In this document: positions 36,630 through 49,700 of the stretch, one piece after another
How the letters are laid out: each line of letters opens with the position of its first letter
How positions within the stretch are numbered: position 1 is the stretch's first letter
Assembly: GCA_037903475.1 (NCBI GenBank)
Contig: JBAJFG010000004.1
Coordinates: forward strand, 372,001-436,000
Direction of reading: 5' to 3'
DNA: 64,000 nt
From: Ancylostoma caninum
Taxonomy: Eukaryota > Nematoda > Chromadorea > Rhabditida > Ancylostomatidae
The notes under the pieces: generated by a model
Told to the model about the DNA's origin: nothing
Database searches by the model: none
What the model saw: the letters and a program-made list of their open reading frames with translations, nothing else
Program-made: the position numbers and the translations under genes

Positions 36630-39600
36630 TGTGGCGACGAGTTATGCAGGCAGCTGATCTCACCGCCATGACACTTTACTACGAGGCATGTCACAAATGT
36701 GAAAATTGATATGTATGCCATGCCTATAAGTAAATTTAGAAGAGAAAATATTTTTGAGAATGACATTTCAGCAAAAAAAACATCAGCAGAGCATCACTTC
36801 CCGTGGGCAGAAAACCACTGTATACATCTAAGTATGTGCTCGACCACATGCCCTCTCATTTTTGCACGATTGCTTTCATTGCTTCTAAGCTAAACGAAGT
36901 CTGAGGCTGTCACGCAAGCTCGCTAGTTCGTCCAAAGCGTATGTATATATTCCGACTCCACTTCAGCCTACATATACACACATGTGTTCTGCGATTATTT
37001 AGTTCTCACTATCAGTGGGAGACGTTAAATGAGAAAACAAAAACAAGAAATGAAAAGACAGGACTGGGTCAGGTAACTATCGGAAAATTTTGGCATTTAC
37101 ATTTTGCCAATACCTCCTTCGGAAATTTTTCTCGTATGAAAAACTAAAGGTCGTATACACGCTGAATTCGAGGTGTTCGTCAGCGAGAGCAGAGCTCAGC
37201 TGCGTGATCTGACTCAGAGCGATCCCCGACCGACGCAGTACCAAACATGGTGTCATGCTGGCTTTGTCAGGCAACGGGAAGAGTCAACACGCGAAATCCA
37301 ACACTACACATACACACTCGCGTGTACAGGCTCATGTGTTTGCCCGCCCCGTCTGCCGTTCTCCCCCCCCCGCGCCCGGCTGGTGCAGTCCCCCGTGGTG
37401 ATGCACCTCTATGGAGCATCTCTGCTCCATGCTTGCCGTGAGATTAATTTCATGGAGCCCTCTCAATTTGCTGGCCGTCACACCAGAACATCCATATCCT
37501 ATCCAAATAAGGCTGCCTAGGCCCACGAGGAAAGAAGCTGCTCATTTTCCGCAGTGAAATATCCGAGAGGGCGTATCCTATTTCATGCGAAACACCACTC
37601 ATATTCTGCTAGACAGCTGACCAGCCAGGATTCAGTGCTGTCGCAAATTGTGGGGGCCAGTCGCGGTGAGAGACCTCAAATGCCTCACTTTTTCTCATTG
37701 AAGAAGTGCATGGAGACCCAATTTTTCACACGTTTGGTGTCACTTTCTTTCCACGCATACCAGCGCTGGGAATATCGACAAATTTATATTGCAAAAACTC
37801 TCGCGTGCATTTTTGCGTGTTTCAGCGTCATTAGCGATTAGCAATAGTCGCGGTTTTTCTAGGTACTTTTGTACATCCATCGACGACCTTCGTCCTCACC
37901 TATGTCCTTGTTGTATTCTCCAAGGGAAGGCTTCAGTAATGATCCTGCACCATGTCTCTTGTGCACCATCGAGAAAAATCTATACTTTTGTTGTTCCTCA
38001 CATCTCTTGAACGCAATGAAAACAGCTCGTTCTCCTGGCTTCTTCGTATTTGTTGGGCTGTCTTTATTTGCATTTGCACAAAATTATAGTTCTGGCGCCG
38101 ATTCCCGCAGAATTAAAAAGCGATTTCCATGCGTTGTTCTTTTATGTCACAAAATATTTTAAGGGAATCCTGCTTTACGCAAAAAAGGAGCATAACGCGT
38201 ACGACTTCCCATCCAGTGAAGCTAGGAATACGAAACTTCGTCTGGAGACCTTGGCTAATAGCAGCAATGAACAGAACTTGATAATGACCTTATAAAATCA
38301 TGTCAAGTCATCCCGAACTTAACCCTTCCACTCCTCCATGAAAACAGTTCTGCCCCTATCATCATACTCAATGGGGACAGGCTTTTCCAATTACAGGGTG
38401 GAGACCTTACACAATTATTGAAGTAGCTGAATTAAATCTTTATATTTCACAGTTTAAAGCAAATGTCAGTAAGTTTCTGAAGTGAGCTTTTTAACATTTT
38501 TTCGTTTCTTCCATCCAGAATGTTAATGTATGCCCAGTGCAGACGTAAAGTTTTGCAGACGATATATATATACTGTATGCATGTTTTAATCTTATGGTTT
38601 ATCTATTTGATGGAATCTTCTGTAGATCAATTCTTATTACTACGTGCTTTGTTGTGTCCATGCGCCTATCTGCGTGTAAACAAATAAATAAATAAATTTC
38701 GGTGGAAAATGAATGATTCATGAAGAAAAAACCTAAGATCTCCGCAATTCTCTGACTGCTTGTCCTCTGCTCAACTTGGTTTCGCTACTCGTCTGCCAGC
38801 AGAATTCCCCTCCTGTGGTAGCGCCAAATTTCTCGGGTCTGTCAACGCGATCTGGTTTTCAAGAGTTCTTAAGAGAGAGCGGGTTACCTGCATTTCCCGA
38901 TCTTTATTACCGTAACATATCTCTGTGTTCCTTTGCGAACGATATCTATATTCCGTTGTGCAAATGTGGCGAACACCTCATTTCCAGTCATGGATATGGC
39001 TTTTTGTGCTTTCATTATGCGGCTATTGTTGTGAATAACAACATTTGTTAGGAAACTGTGATGATTTATTCAATAGCCATTTCGTATTTGTGTTTCTATA
39101 TGCCTGAATTTATTCGCAGATGAGCGCCGCATACGTATTCCGTGAATTTCCGTCCCAGCAACAGGTGTTGACATACAACACCGCTCCGAATTTCTTCAAG
39201 AGACACGCCGAGGACTGGTTCGTCGCCAACGCCTTTTTGCAGAACCAAATAGCATTATACCCACTACGTCTATGATTTGCTGGCAAGATTGCAAAGAAGA
39301 AAAAATTTGCATGTATGAGCTGACTCTCGTGAAAACTTAACCAAGCAAACCAGCATACGCCATGTCCGACTTCCAGTGAACCTCGGCATAAAGTGAAGAC
39401 TGTGTTGTTAGTGGTGGAGCAGAACACGAGGTAGTTAACAGCTTTCATCGGCTAGGGTCTCGACGGGATCGCCTTCTTCGGAGCGTGCTATGGGTGCATC
39501 AAGATGTTATCTATCAAATCAATCGACTTTTCTACTCCACAAGGCCTAAGCCCAGTCTTCCACCACACCGAGAGCCCCTTCGCCTCACCTTAGTATTGGC

Positions 39601-40524
39601 TCAGAAAGCACTGCCGCTAGCTGCTACAGGCGAGCGATTCGATGCGTTACGTCAGAAGAGCTCCCTTCTATAAGGCCCAAGTACCGCGTAGCTGAAGGCA
39701 CTCCTCTTTGCTGTTCATTTTTGGATATTTGACATGGATCCAGAAGGCCTCGAAGGATTTGCACACGGGAATTTGCTGTTCGTGCACTAAATTCGAGACC
39801 TCAGCTCCAAAATCTGCTCCGCCGTGCTTGTGTAGCCTGTGCGCACGCAGTTGGGTGAATTCGCGCGATATAGTCTGGCCTTCTAGATGCTCCTCGATGC
39901 GGATACAGTGGGCGGACTGATTCGCCGATGTACTCGTCGCCTCACTCCGAGCAGGAGATCACGTAAATTATACCTGAACTCATCCAGTCCCTGCTCTACC
40001 ATTAGGGCAAATAATGCAACCCAGCACGAGGCAGATCCTGTCGTAGAGTCGATTCCTAACCAGCTGCTTTTTAATACTAGGCGGTGGCAGATCTACGACT
40101 CTCACCGAACTATCCAATCTGACCTTCCTCATGTACCGCTGAATAGCATTGCTTACCTCATTGGGAACAAATGGCAGCCTGAAAGGTATCCTATCTTTTA
40201 CGGGTGATTTGCTTCGTGGTAGTTGCATTATGTTTCGTCAATGATAACATGAAGAAATTCCTTTTTCGCGGAAATCTATCAAATTCCTGTAATTATGGGG
40301 ATAATTCCTGGGGTACATTTCATCTGACGCGAGCGTTACCCGAAATTCGACGTTACCGATGTCATTATTGGGCATTCCGAAGCAGTTTTCGTACAAAAAA
40401 CAACCGGAAAATTTTCATACTCCACGACAGCTTCCTAGCTGAAGTCAAGCAGGAACACATCACTACAGAAAATGAACGAAAAAATGCCGTTCGGTGTATA
40501 GTACCTTGACTAATTCTGTCTCGA
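36630..40524. other. Spacer, nothing confidently recognised
   Basis: No supported gene. A C-run (37366-37379, strand-complement G-quadruplex potential) lies in a GC-richer patch at 37,170-37,520. At 39120-39275 an ATG directly after a TTCGCAG acceptor opens a 51-codon frame (start MSAAYVFREF) with plausible codon use but no recognised motif. An AAATAAAT microsatellite lies near 38,683-38,697. Confidence 0.3.
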
Positions 40525-40820
40525 GGCTCCGTGGAAGTTCCGAGACAATCCTTACCGTGTTATCCTTTCGGAAGCTCCGCGGAGCTTCAGAATGACGTCA
40601 GAGCTCCGCGGAAGTTCTGAAAATTGTGCGCGCCGTGCGTTTTCAATAGTAAGTCAAGCTCCGCGGAACATCCGAGAAAAGCCAAGCTTCGCGGAAGTTC
40701 CGAAGCTACTTTTTTCTCTGCGTCTCCAATCGCAAGTTCTCCGGAACTTCCGCGGAACTTCCGCGGAACTTTCGAAAAAATCAAGGGGTGACGTCACACT
40801 TCTGCAGAAGTTCCGAGAAT
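40525..40820. repeat. Cluster of CCGCGG-centred palindromic motifs
   Basis: About nine variants of a motif near AGCTCCGCGGAAGTTCCGA occur within 300 bp, at about 40525, 40571, 40601, 40656, 40684, 40734 (three overlapping units to 40775) and 40803. One is a perfect 18-bp palindrome, GAAGCTCCGCGGAGCTTC (40571-40588), and others contain TTCCGCGGAA. The motif faces both ways because it is nearly palindromic. No coding frame explains the pattern. Confidence 0.75.
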
Positions 40821-42110
40821 TCGCCTGGGATGAATGGGAGAATAATAGGATAACACAAACGAATACGGGCGGAAGCGTCAAATGAGGCGCTCATAATTTT
40901 TGGCCACCCTATATGCGCTCTCATAGTCAGTTTCGCTATTCCAATATTGTTCGGTGGTTCCCCTACTACTTTTTGTGTAATTCAGCTCGCTCACCCAATG
41001 CATATCTTGTATGGAGCACATTCGGTGCATTCAATAAATAAACAAATCGAGCAATGGCTTATACCCACCTCTCCCTGAGTGGATTTTAGAGGATGTACGT
41101 GATTACACTAATTCCCTCCCCAGAATAGGACCAACCAAAAAGCAGAAATCATGACGAGTAACATAAGTGAGATACCCCGTTGAGTATCTAAACGTTTTAG
41201 TTACTCCATAAATATTAGGTTGGTGCAAAAGTTTTGTTGGTCTTTTTTTTTTTCAAGACCACATAATTACTCTTAAATGTCGCTTAACAACTAGCTATAG
41301 TAGAGATCTTTTAAAGCAAATTCTGCTCTTTTTTTTTTGCTATGAGTTTAAAGGGTTTTCTCTACAATCGATAGGTAGGAAATATTCGAAAATTCTCAGA
41401 CACCGCATTTTCAGTAGTCCATCTCATCTGAGATAGAGACCAGTACCGATTCCACTCTCAAATACTGGCTTCATGGCTTCCGTTTTAGAGGAACGCAGAC
41501 ATGCTTTTTTTGCAGCGTTTTCTTTGCTCCATATTGCAGTTATTTGGTCCAAAAGGTCGAAGGTGCTTCAATAGAAAAACGCTCAAGATGCATGAATGTC
41601 CATTTTCTTTCAAAATCGGCGAGAATTTGCTTCCAACACCTGCTTCAAATTCTGATAACTTTGCTGTCGAACGGTTCACCATCCTTCACATTCTTCAGGA
41701 ATTTCGCGGTATGATTGCCACCTTTTCCAGCTTTAGAAGCTCTTTCTAGGCAAGAAAACAATCACCAAAGATGCCATGCCGACTCAAAAGTGATAGTCTT
41801 CGACTCTTCCGCTTCACAGCTCCTCATTCTCCCAGCATAATGCGCTAGGGATGTGCTCATAAAACAAGTAGTGGCCTTTACTAATTAGAAAAAATTATAA
41901 ATACCGCTCGTCAAAGTTGTAGTTCGCTAATGCTTTAGAAAAAATATTCGCTAATGCTTTAGAAAAGTCGATGAGAAAAGAGAACGACAAAATCTCTGCA
42001 CCAACCCAATACTTTTTGGATGCTTCGATTCGCGAATTGCAACAGTATATTTTTCCTGGCTGCCGTTGTAACACTCATTTTTGAACATTTTTTTACGTTT
42101 TTATTTGCAG
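40821..42110. other. Spacer with a solo mariner terminal repeat and a short tandem repeat
   Basis: At 41217-41234 the sequence TTAGGTTGGTGCAAAAGT is preceded by TA and is the canonical terminal repeat of cecropia/Hsmar-type mariners (recalled). No right end or transposase was found, so it is a solo end or heavily truncated copy. At 41924-41965 the phrase TTCGCTAATGCTTTAGAAAA occurs twice in tandem. No gene is supported. Confidence 0.6.
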
Positions 42111-42340
42111 AGCCACCTGCCGCCCTGTTAGGAAATAGATATTTCATCCGGCGTCATTCGAGCAGCTGCGAAAGTAACCACATTGGCTCTATACGTATGA
42201 CGGCCGGAGCACGTTTTGCCTACTGGCTCCTAATCTCTTTCACTGTGGCCGCCCTCAACGGGACGCACTCGTGCGACTACCTTTCAGCAAGCCATTTGTC
42301 CGTATTTTCTGAGTTGTGTCCGTTCCATATCAAATGCTAG
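42111..42340 (+). CDS. Candidate first exon encoding a signal peptide
   Basis: A strong acceptor (TTTATTTGCAG, ending at 42110) precedes an exon-like stretch with an ATG at 42197. The frame starts MTAGARFAYWLLISFTVAAL and continues NGTHSCDYLSASHLS. It has a charged residue, a hydrophobic core and a small-residue region, the plan of a cleaved signal peptide of about 20 residues. It either stops at 42338-42340 (47 residues, three cysteines) or is spliced at the GTATTT donor after 42301. Neither a continuing exon nor a family could be identified, so this may be the start of a secreted-protein gene, a tiny secreted peptide, or chance. Confidence 0.3.
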
Positions 42341-43568
42341 GCAGCTGAAAGACGCTTAGCTGCCTGCTTCTTATGGAGCTAGGCGCACAAGATTGATAAC
42401 CGTCATTCTTCTATCACTCCTAGGGTTATTAATCAAAATATTAGCACTTTCACTGAGACGAGATGATTAGTGGCGGGTCCTACGTACGTTGCCTACGGAG
42501 GGTTATATTCTCGTGATTTTTGTTGCTGCTTTAGCCATATATGAACGTCTTTGGAGCTGTGTACATGTTCAAAAACTTCGTTATAACTGCATAGTTGGGA
42601 CGTTTTGTAGTAAGATCCACGATTTCCTCTCGATAAGTCTTACTGGATAGCATACGGAATAGCCTTGTAACTCATCTGGTATGCCACATTCTAAATAATT
42701 AAGGCAACTTTATGCTCGGCTCAATTTTTGCTCTTATTTGCTTCGTTAGGGCCTTGAAAGCAAGAGGCAAATAATAACTAACCTTTTTAACTGTTTAATT
42801 GCCAAACACTCAGAGCAAGTAGCATATTAGAATTTACCTTTGATTTAATTATCGTTTGCGTTTGAGAGGGTAAGTCTAATTTGTTTCTTGCTTTCCATAT
42901 TTATTCAATTGTCACTTTCAATCATCTTAAGAACATTAGCGAATTTTCCATTGACTGGTTCCTGGTGATTTTGAGTTATTCCTTAGCGCTCAAAACTAGC
43001 AGGGACCAGGGCTCTTGCAGCTGAAATCGTTATCTGTAGCATCCTAGAACTCTCAAAATTATGAAAATGTGAAGTTTTTTCTTTTCATCCAGATTTCTTC
43101 TCTAGGATTTCCATGGGCCGTAAATTCGAGTAGAAATCCAAAATCTCACTGCAGAGATTCGCTCGAAATTTCCTGACCCTAGGGATTCTAACGATTCCGA
43201 AGAGCAGAGCATTTTTCGGAGACTTTGTAGTTTCTAGACCTTTCGAGTGAAATTCCACAGGAACTCGATATCTACTCGAACTTTTTCACCTGTGAATCAC
43301 GATATAGTCTTACGGTCGTTTTCAAGTGTTGATCTAATCCTTCCCGTAATGTAACCACGCCACTCGCTCTGATTAGGGAGAAATTGACTCCATTCCAGGG
43401 GACAATTAAAACAATTGCCCGCGAAGAAACGTAAAGAATGACAGCGTGGATGCGCCGAGAATTGGATGACGTGCAGGGCAGCAAATTTTTCTCAGAAAGC
43501 TCCCTTCCATTGCTGCTTTTTCGCAACTTCTCTCGTTCCTTCTAAAAACCGTGACATCTCCATCTCAG
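42341..43568. other. Upstream region of the kinesin gene
   Basis: No coding exon recognised. The true start of the kinesin transcript and its first coding exon probably lie in this stretch or slightly upstream. I could not identify a promoter element. Confidence 0.3.
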
Positions 43569-43720
43569 ACACCAGCCGTCTCCATTATTATAATACGTCG
43601 TTGGGTGAGTTGCCCCCGCTGGCAGACAACTCTGCCGAGCGAGGCCAACTCGAACTGGTTCCCTGGACAAGTTCCCTCCACGCCACCTATGGCACCTCAT
43701 CGACATCATGTCCACTGTTT
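43569..43720 (+). CDS. Possible upstream exon of the kinesin gene
   Basis: A good pyrimidine-rich acceptor (CATCTCAG, ending at 43568) is followed by an open stretch that reads DTSRLHYYNTSLGELPPLAD and then a Ser/Thr-rich run. It ends before a GTGTGC donor at 43721. Its end phase (0) matches the next certain exon at 43786, and its length would bring the protein to about 600 residues, close to KLP-3 as I recall it. A second frame is also open through here and the start codon is not resolved, so this is only a candidate. Confidence 0.4.
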
Positions 43721-43785
43721 GTGTGCGATGAGCGCGATTCCCCGTTTTTGTGCCGCAGCAATTTGGATGTATGGCGTTTTTGCAG

Positions 43786-46700
43786 GTGATGGACTACGCT
43801 TCCGACTCGGAGTACTTTCAAAAATGTCGATATATTCACGAGGTGGAGCTGGTGAACATGAAACTGCAAATGCGGATTCTCGAGACTCACTTAGAGGTTG
43901 GTTGCTGGTTCTTCTCAGTGGATGAGGTACCCTCACTTCACGCATCTTTGTGAAGAATAAGGCTAGGGGAACATGAATTACCAATACTTTCCCTTTCACA
44001 CTCTTCAACTGTGTTCTTTTCTATCAAGGTGTGTATATATTCATCTTGAAGAATGATCCTTGGTGCGTCTGATGACATGAAAAGCCTCTGCTACTCCTTA
44101 TTCCTAACTACTCAAAAAATTAAAAACGACGCATCAAAACTATGAAATTTTCCTTTGGCATGCAGTAAATTTTGTTTTTTCTTACTCCAACGAGCACCTA
44201 TATCTCGTCAGCCTAATAGATGCCGCGGAACCTCTATTTCCTGCGTTGCTTGCGTAATCCTGAATGTAAATTCACGTGAAAGCCATGAATCCATGCAATT
44301 CCTGGCGAAATGCAGTGAAATGAGCAGGGCTCCTTTGTGCTTGAATGGGCTTGTTGCTCTCAGGATTGGTTGAAGATGTGGAAAAAGCGTAACAATTTGG
44401 TTTAACAAGGCAACAATCTTGAAAATGCTCTTACCGTACTCCTTTCTTTTTTTTTGGTTTTTTGTTTCAGTAGGTGAAAATTTTGCAGGAAATAAGAAGC
44501 GAATTACTTTATGCTTCGACTGCAGCCATTTGCCTGGGGGCTTTCCGAAAACAGAATCGAGCGTGAAGGACTTAGCTATTCCTCTCTGCAAAGTGTGATC
44601 CACTTGTTTCTTCGTACTTATATGTAGTACTACCACCCTTTTTTGATGGTTAGAAAGATGAGAAGCAGAAAAAATGGTCAGAAAAAGGTATTAAATAGTG
44701 CTCAGTCGTGATCAGAACCACCAGGGGTAATCAGATGCAAAAGGGCAACAGCAGAAAGCATAGCATTGATTGCACTTCCCGACTTTCTGCTGCGGTCCTT
44801 TCGGTCTTCCCTGGCCATCTTTCTGCAACTTTTTCTAAGCTGCTCCCCGTCTCCTCCCTCTGGTAATTTAAACGCAAATAATTTTTGACACTTGTCGAAT
44901 AAAACGTAAACAGCCACTTATTTCAGACCAAAGATCGCCTTATTAGGAACCTGGAAGATATAATCGACGAGCAGGAGACAAGAATTTCGCACATGGAAGA
45001 CTTCATTCAAGGTGATAGGGGTGTATAGGGTGCTTTCCTAGAAGTAGCAGCGGGAAGCACGTCTGCAGCACAGCGCTTTTCAAATCACCTTCATCCAATC
45101 CACCATCAAATTCCCTTCCCATATGAGATCAGACTTGGGTGGTTCACGGTGACAATGTTGACTGAGTAAAACATATTCGCGCTCCACGCTAGAGTCTGTG
45201 TATTTCCTTGCGTTTTTTCGTTTGGTTTAGCTAGCTGTAAGTGGACGCCGTGGACAGGGAGGGCGGGGCGGGGGGAGAGGGTGAGAGACCTTCCTTGAGG
45301 AACGAATCCCATTCAAAAAGAGAATCAAACGATTCGAATATGAGAACTGAACATTTCCTTCAATAATTAGACTTCAGATAAACAAATAACCATGCGATCT
45401 CAATAAAAGCGGAAAATAAGCATGTCTATTCATAAGACGATTTTCATCTCTAGACCACCTCCGTTGGATCATCACCGCTGTCTGCTGATACCCAACCGTG
45501 AAGTGCATAAAATTTTGAATAGTTAGTTATGTATTTTTGGAGGCAGAGATCTTAAATCTCTACCTCATTGATTCCATGGCGTAGCACTCGTTCATACGGT
45601 TACAGGAATGAGTTTACGAAAGATGCAACAGTGGTAATGCCACTTTCACCTGGGTCCCGGGAAAAATCAGAGGAGTCAATCGGGAGAGAGTGGGAGGGTG
45701 GGGCGGGGGGGGGGTAGGGCGCGGAGGGGGAGGCGAATGGGAAGAAAATTTGAACTGGGTCTGCCTTTGGGAAAATGACTCGAAATTTATGTGAGTGCTT
45801 TTAGTATTGCTTGATTCATGCCCACCGTCGGGAATTTTAGCCAAACTGCGCAGTCGCAGTTTGCCTACTCAATACCATTTTGGGTCAGATTCTTCCAAGG
45901 GCAATATTTTCGAAAAAGCTGCATAGTGTAGTTTTTCTACTGGGATGGGTGCAAGATCTAACGCAGCACGCCGTAGCACACTATCCACTAGCTCACGCCA
46001 CCTCACCTCACCGTAACCCAGAAAGTGCTGTGCCAACTCTCAGGGGGAGATTTCAGGTCGGGCCACCTCCTATACTCCGAGCTCGAAAATTCTCAAAGGG
46101 ATTTCAGTGCTCTCGCTGGACTTCGGCGCTCTCCGCGAGGAGAACATGAAGCTCAAAGTGGCACTGACCGAAGCGCACAAGAGCATTCGGCTGTCCCAGC
46201 TGACTGAGGACGACGAGGACTACGAGAGCGACATCCCGTCCAGTGAGGACCGCTTCAGAGTCAGGTTCGGCTAGATTGCTCTGCAGCGTATGTAATTGTT
46301 TGTTGCTCTGTGAATGGCGGCAGATTGGCCTTGAAAGTCGCGTTTTTAGCCCTCGTCCGATAGGCGACGTTAATTACCGCGAACTGGCGCGAACTATGAA
46401 AGACGATGGGCACCTGAAGAAGCTGAAGAGGCTTTCTGATGATCTCAAAAGGGAGAAGGTTAGCGTTTAGATTAGCTCATGTTATAGAAAAACCGACCTT
46501 ACTTTCTCCACGCAAATGGGGATTATTTGTATTGTCCAAGCGCGCACACGTACAAAAACAATGAACATGCAAAGAGCAAATAATTGCAGGACGAGCTGCG
46601 GAGACTCGCAATGGACACAAAAGAAGCGTTTTCCGTATGCATGGGCGAGGTGAGTTTTGAACATTCAGGCAGCAATGAAAGCGCATCATTTCGTCCTTGT

Positions 46701-49700
46701 CAAATAAAGAGGGAACCACACCTGTCAGCTCTGGCTCTTCATCAATCCTTCCTTCAATGTTCCCCAAAAGGACCACGCTTTCTCTAGTATCAGATAACCC
46801 CGTTCGGTCGAGTTAACAGTTACCGCTCGTCACTTGAGCTCTCCCACAACCAAGGAAATTTGTGTAAGGCAACCATTTACTTAGCAAACAAAATTTTGCT
46901 GCTAAATGACAGGCAATGTCAAAACTACTTCGCTTTGTTTCAAACCAGTTCGTCTACAAGAGGAAAGATCTAGTAAATAAACAACGAAGTGATGTAATTT
47001 CGGTTTTTTTTCGCGAACTTCCCTTGATCCTCTGTTAGCATTTTTCTGGTTTCACCACGATATCCGTCATAAAATTTTGTCCGATGATCCGATTTTGGTG
47101 GATTAAGCGGTCAAAAACGGCCAAAACCTTTGAGAGAGAGCTAACTCAAATTATTTGAAGAGCTAATCCAAAGTTTTTGAGATCCTAACCCTAAATATAA
47201 TACAGGCAAAATGATTGTTTTTGATCATTTCTTCACTGCAAATCGAGGGAAGTTCAGCCGACCTCTTCATTGTTATGACATGCAAAAGACGATACAAATG
47301 TGCGAGAATAGTTTAAAAGGCTGGCAAAACTTCCGATGCTGATTAAAATCAACGTTTGTGCAAATATTTGGGATCAGCAGCTCAGGATCTTTCACCCTGT
47401 GTTCCGTACCTTACCGATGCAATATAAGTGTAGCCGCAATGATCACACGTAATACTGTCAATGAAATATTTGTTAACTCATGAACATATACAGCTGAGTA
47501 ATCCGAATATGCTCAGCATGATCCTTTGAGTTCACAGCTGCGTTTCCCTTCTTTTTTCTTGTTTTCTGTCTCAACTACGGGTACACGCATGCGTGGGTTA
47601 TTGCACATAATACGAGGTGAATAAACTGACAGATAAATGAAGAAATAGACGAGCCAATAAACAAATAAATAACAGGTACGGATGATGCTGGAGTCAAAGA
47701 CGGCCGACTTCTTCCGGGTGCTCATCGGTCGCTACTGCTCAGAGATGCAGAAGCGAAAGCAGCTTCACAACCAACTGGTCGAGATTAATGGTAGGATGCC
47801 TTTTTCTCAGCAGAGCGCATCCGCCGACTTCTCATCGAAGTGAATCTTAACGAGCACGACATACAAGAGTAAATGTGGAAAACATGCGTATTGATTGCCA
47901 TGCCACATGACTCGCCTTCGCTGCGATGACTGACAAATTCTTCAGATATGTACAGTACTGGTCAAAAAGAAGTCACCTTTTGAACCTTTGCTCATAACTT
48001 TTCTCTATGTAGGGCTTGATTTTTAATTTTGGCATATCACGCTTTTGGCTAATCATTGCGGATGCGTAGAAATACTGATATCCCCACTGTGCTTGCCAAT
48101 TTTCGTAAGAGAAAAGTTTTCATTCAGGAAGGTTAGAAGAATTTCAAAAAAAAGAACAAGAACTTATCGCTTAATAGGCTCACGTGACCCTTCGTGGAGT
48201 CCACCTTTTTCGACCTTCTCGTAAAAAAAAATAGAGAATCGAAGATTTGTGTTGAAAAATCCGCTTAAATGCACATGTACGCCCAGTGCAACCCCTTTCA
48301 GGTAACATACGGGTGTTCTATCGAATTCGACCGCAGCTGGGAGACACCAAGGAGAGCCCCGCTGTCGTCATAGACGAGATGGACAACGGAGTCGTTCACC
48401 TTGCACATCCCAGTGGAAGGAAAAGCAGCGAAGGCGCCGACTTCGTCATTCCGATGGCATACACGCAAGAGCAGGTTCTTTCCCACTCTACTGCACTTTC
48501 CTTGCTTGAACTCAACCAGAGCCGCATAGATCTTCTCGAAAGTGTCGCCGATCATCACTAGCTGCATAGACGGATACAACGTGTGTCTCTTCGCCTACGG
48601 CCACACCGGAAGCGGCAAGACGTACACGATGGAGGTGAGTTCAGGTGTATTCCCATACGAAACATGTGACGGGCTTCTCTCGCTGCCTATCGGCAATTAA
48701 GAGAGCAGCCTTCGCTTGCATATTCTGCAAATGATTACGAGGTCTCTAAAGGTATTGGTTAAGGAATTTTGTGAGGTATATGTATGAAGATTATTGAAAT
48801 TGAACTCAACACTTCAGGGAACAGGTTCTTGAGACAAATGATCAAAGAACGAGATTTGTTAGAACTAGAAATTTCATAGTGATAGATGAGTGGCAGCTTT
48901 GACAAATGTGGTTCTTAGAGGCATGAAATGTAGGGACCAGGTGAGATCCGAATGGATGAAAAGTCTCTGATCGCCTATTATACTAGTTATCGCCTATTAT
49001 ACTATTGCACTAGTTGGTAGCATAGCCTATTAAGGTTGTTGGCCCTGATAAATACGTCTTCGAATTCTTCACTTTCAAAGTTTTCCTCTTTTTCTAAGGC
49101 GACAAGCGTGAACATGAGCAGTGCCACTACCTTCTACACTTCCGGATTCTCCTCCATCTTAGGAATCTGAGCAAGAAAATATATTATATAATAATTCCGG
49201 CTATCTTACTAGTTTAAGGCATTTTTCCTCCCTCACAAAGTAAAATAAATAGTAGTGAGTGAGTTGGCAGAAATTAAAGCTCTCAACCGTGATTTTGAAC
49301 CAGCTCCCTTAGATGTTAGAATGAACGAATGATTAGTAACCCAATAATTTATGTCGGTGCCAATTTATGTCAATTTATGTCAACAATGCTACACGTTCCC
49401 AATTAGCCTTATTTTTCTATAATGCGTCCTACAGTGGAGAATATTTAAAGAGGAACCAGAGTAGCGCGGAAAAGTACATATGCAGCAGTTGGAGAGGGAG
49501 ATGAGAAAGGCAGGCAATGTGCACAAGCTCTCAACTATAGTCTCGTTTGAAGCATATTACGGTTTTTTTAAACTCTGTACTAGTTGGTAGCATAGCAGTG
49601 AGCAAGAAAGTTGCACTTCCAAAGCCATTTTGTGAGCCGTAATGAAGAGATTTAATTCATAGGTTTCGGCCTTAGTGCGTAAACATCCCCGTTGTTAAAT

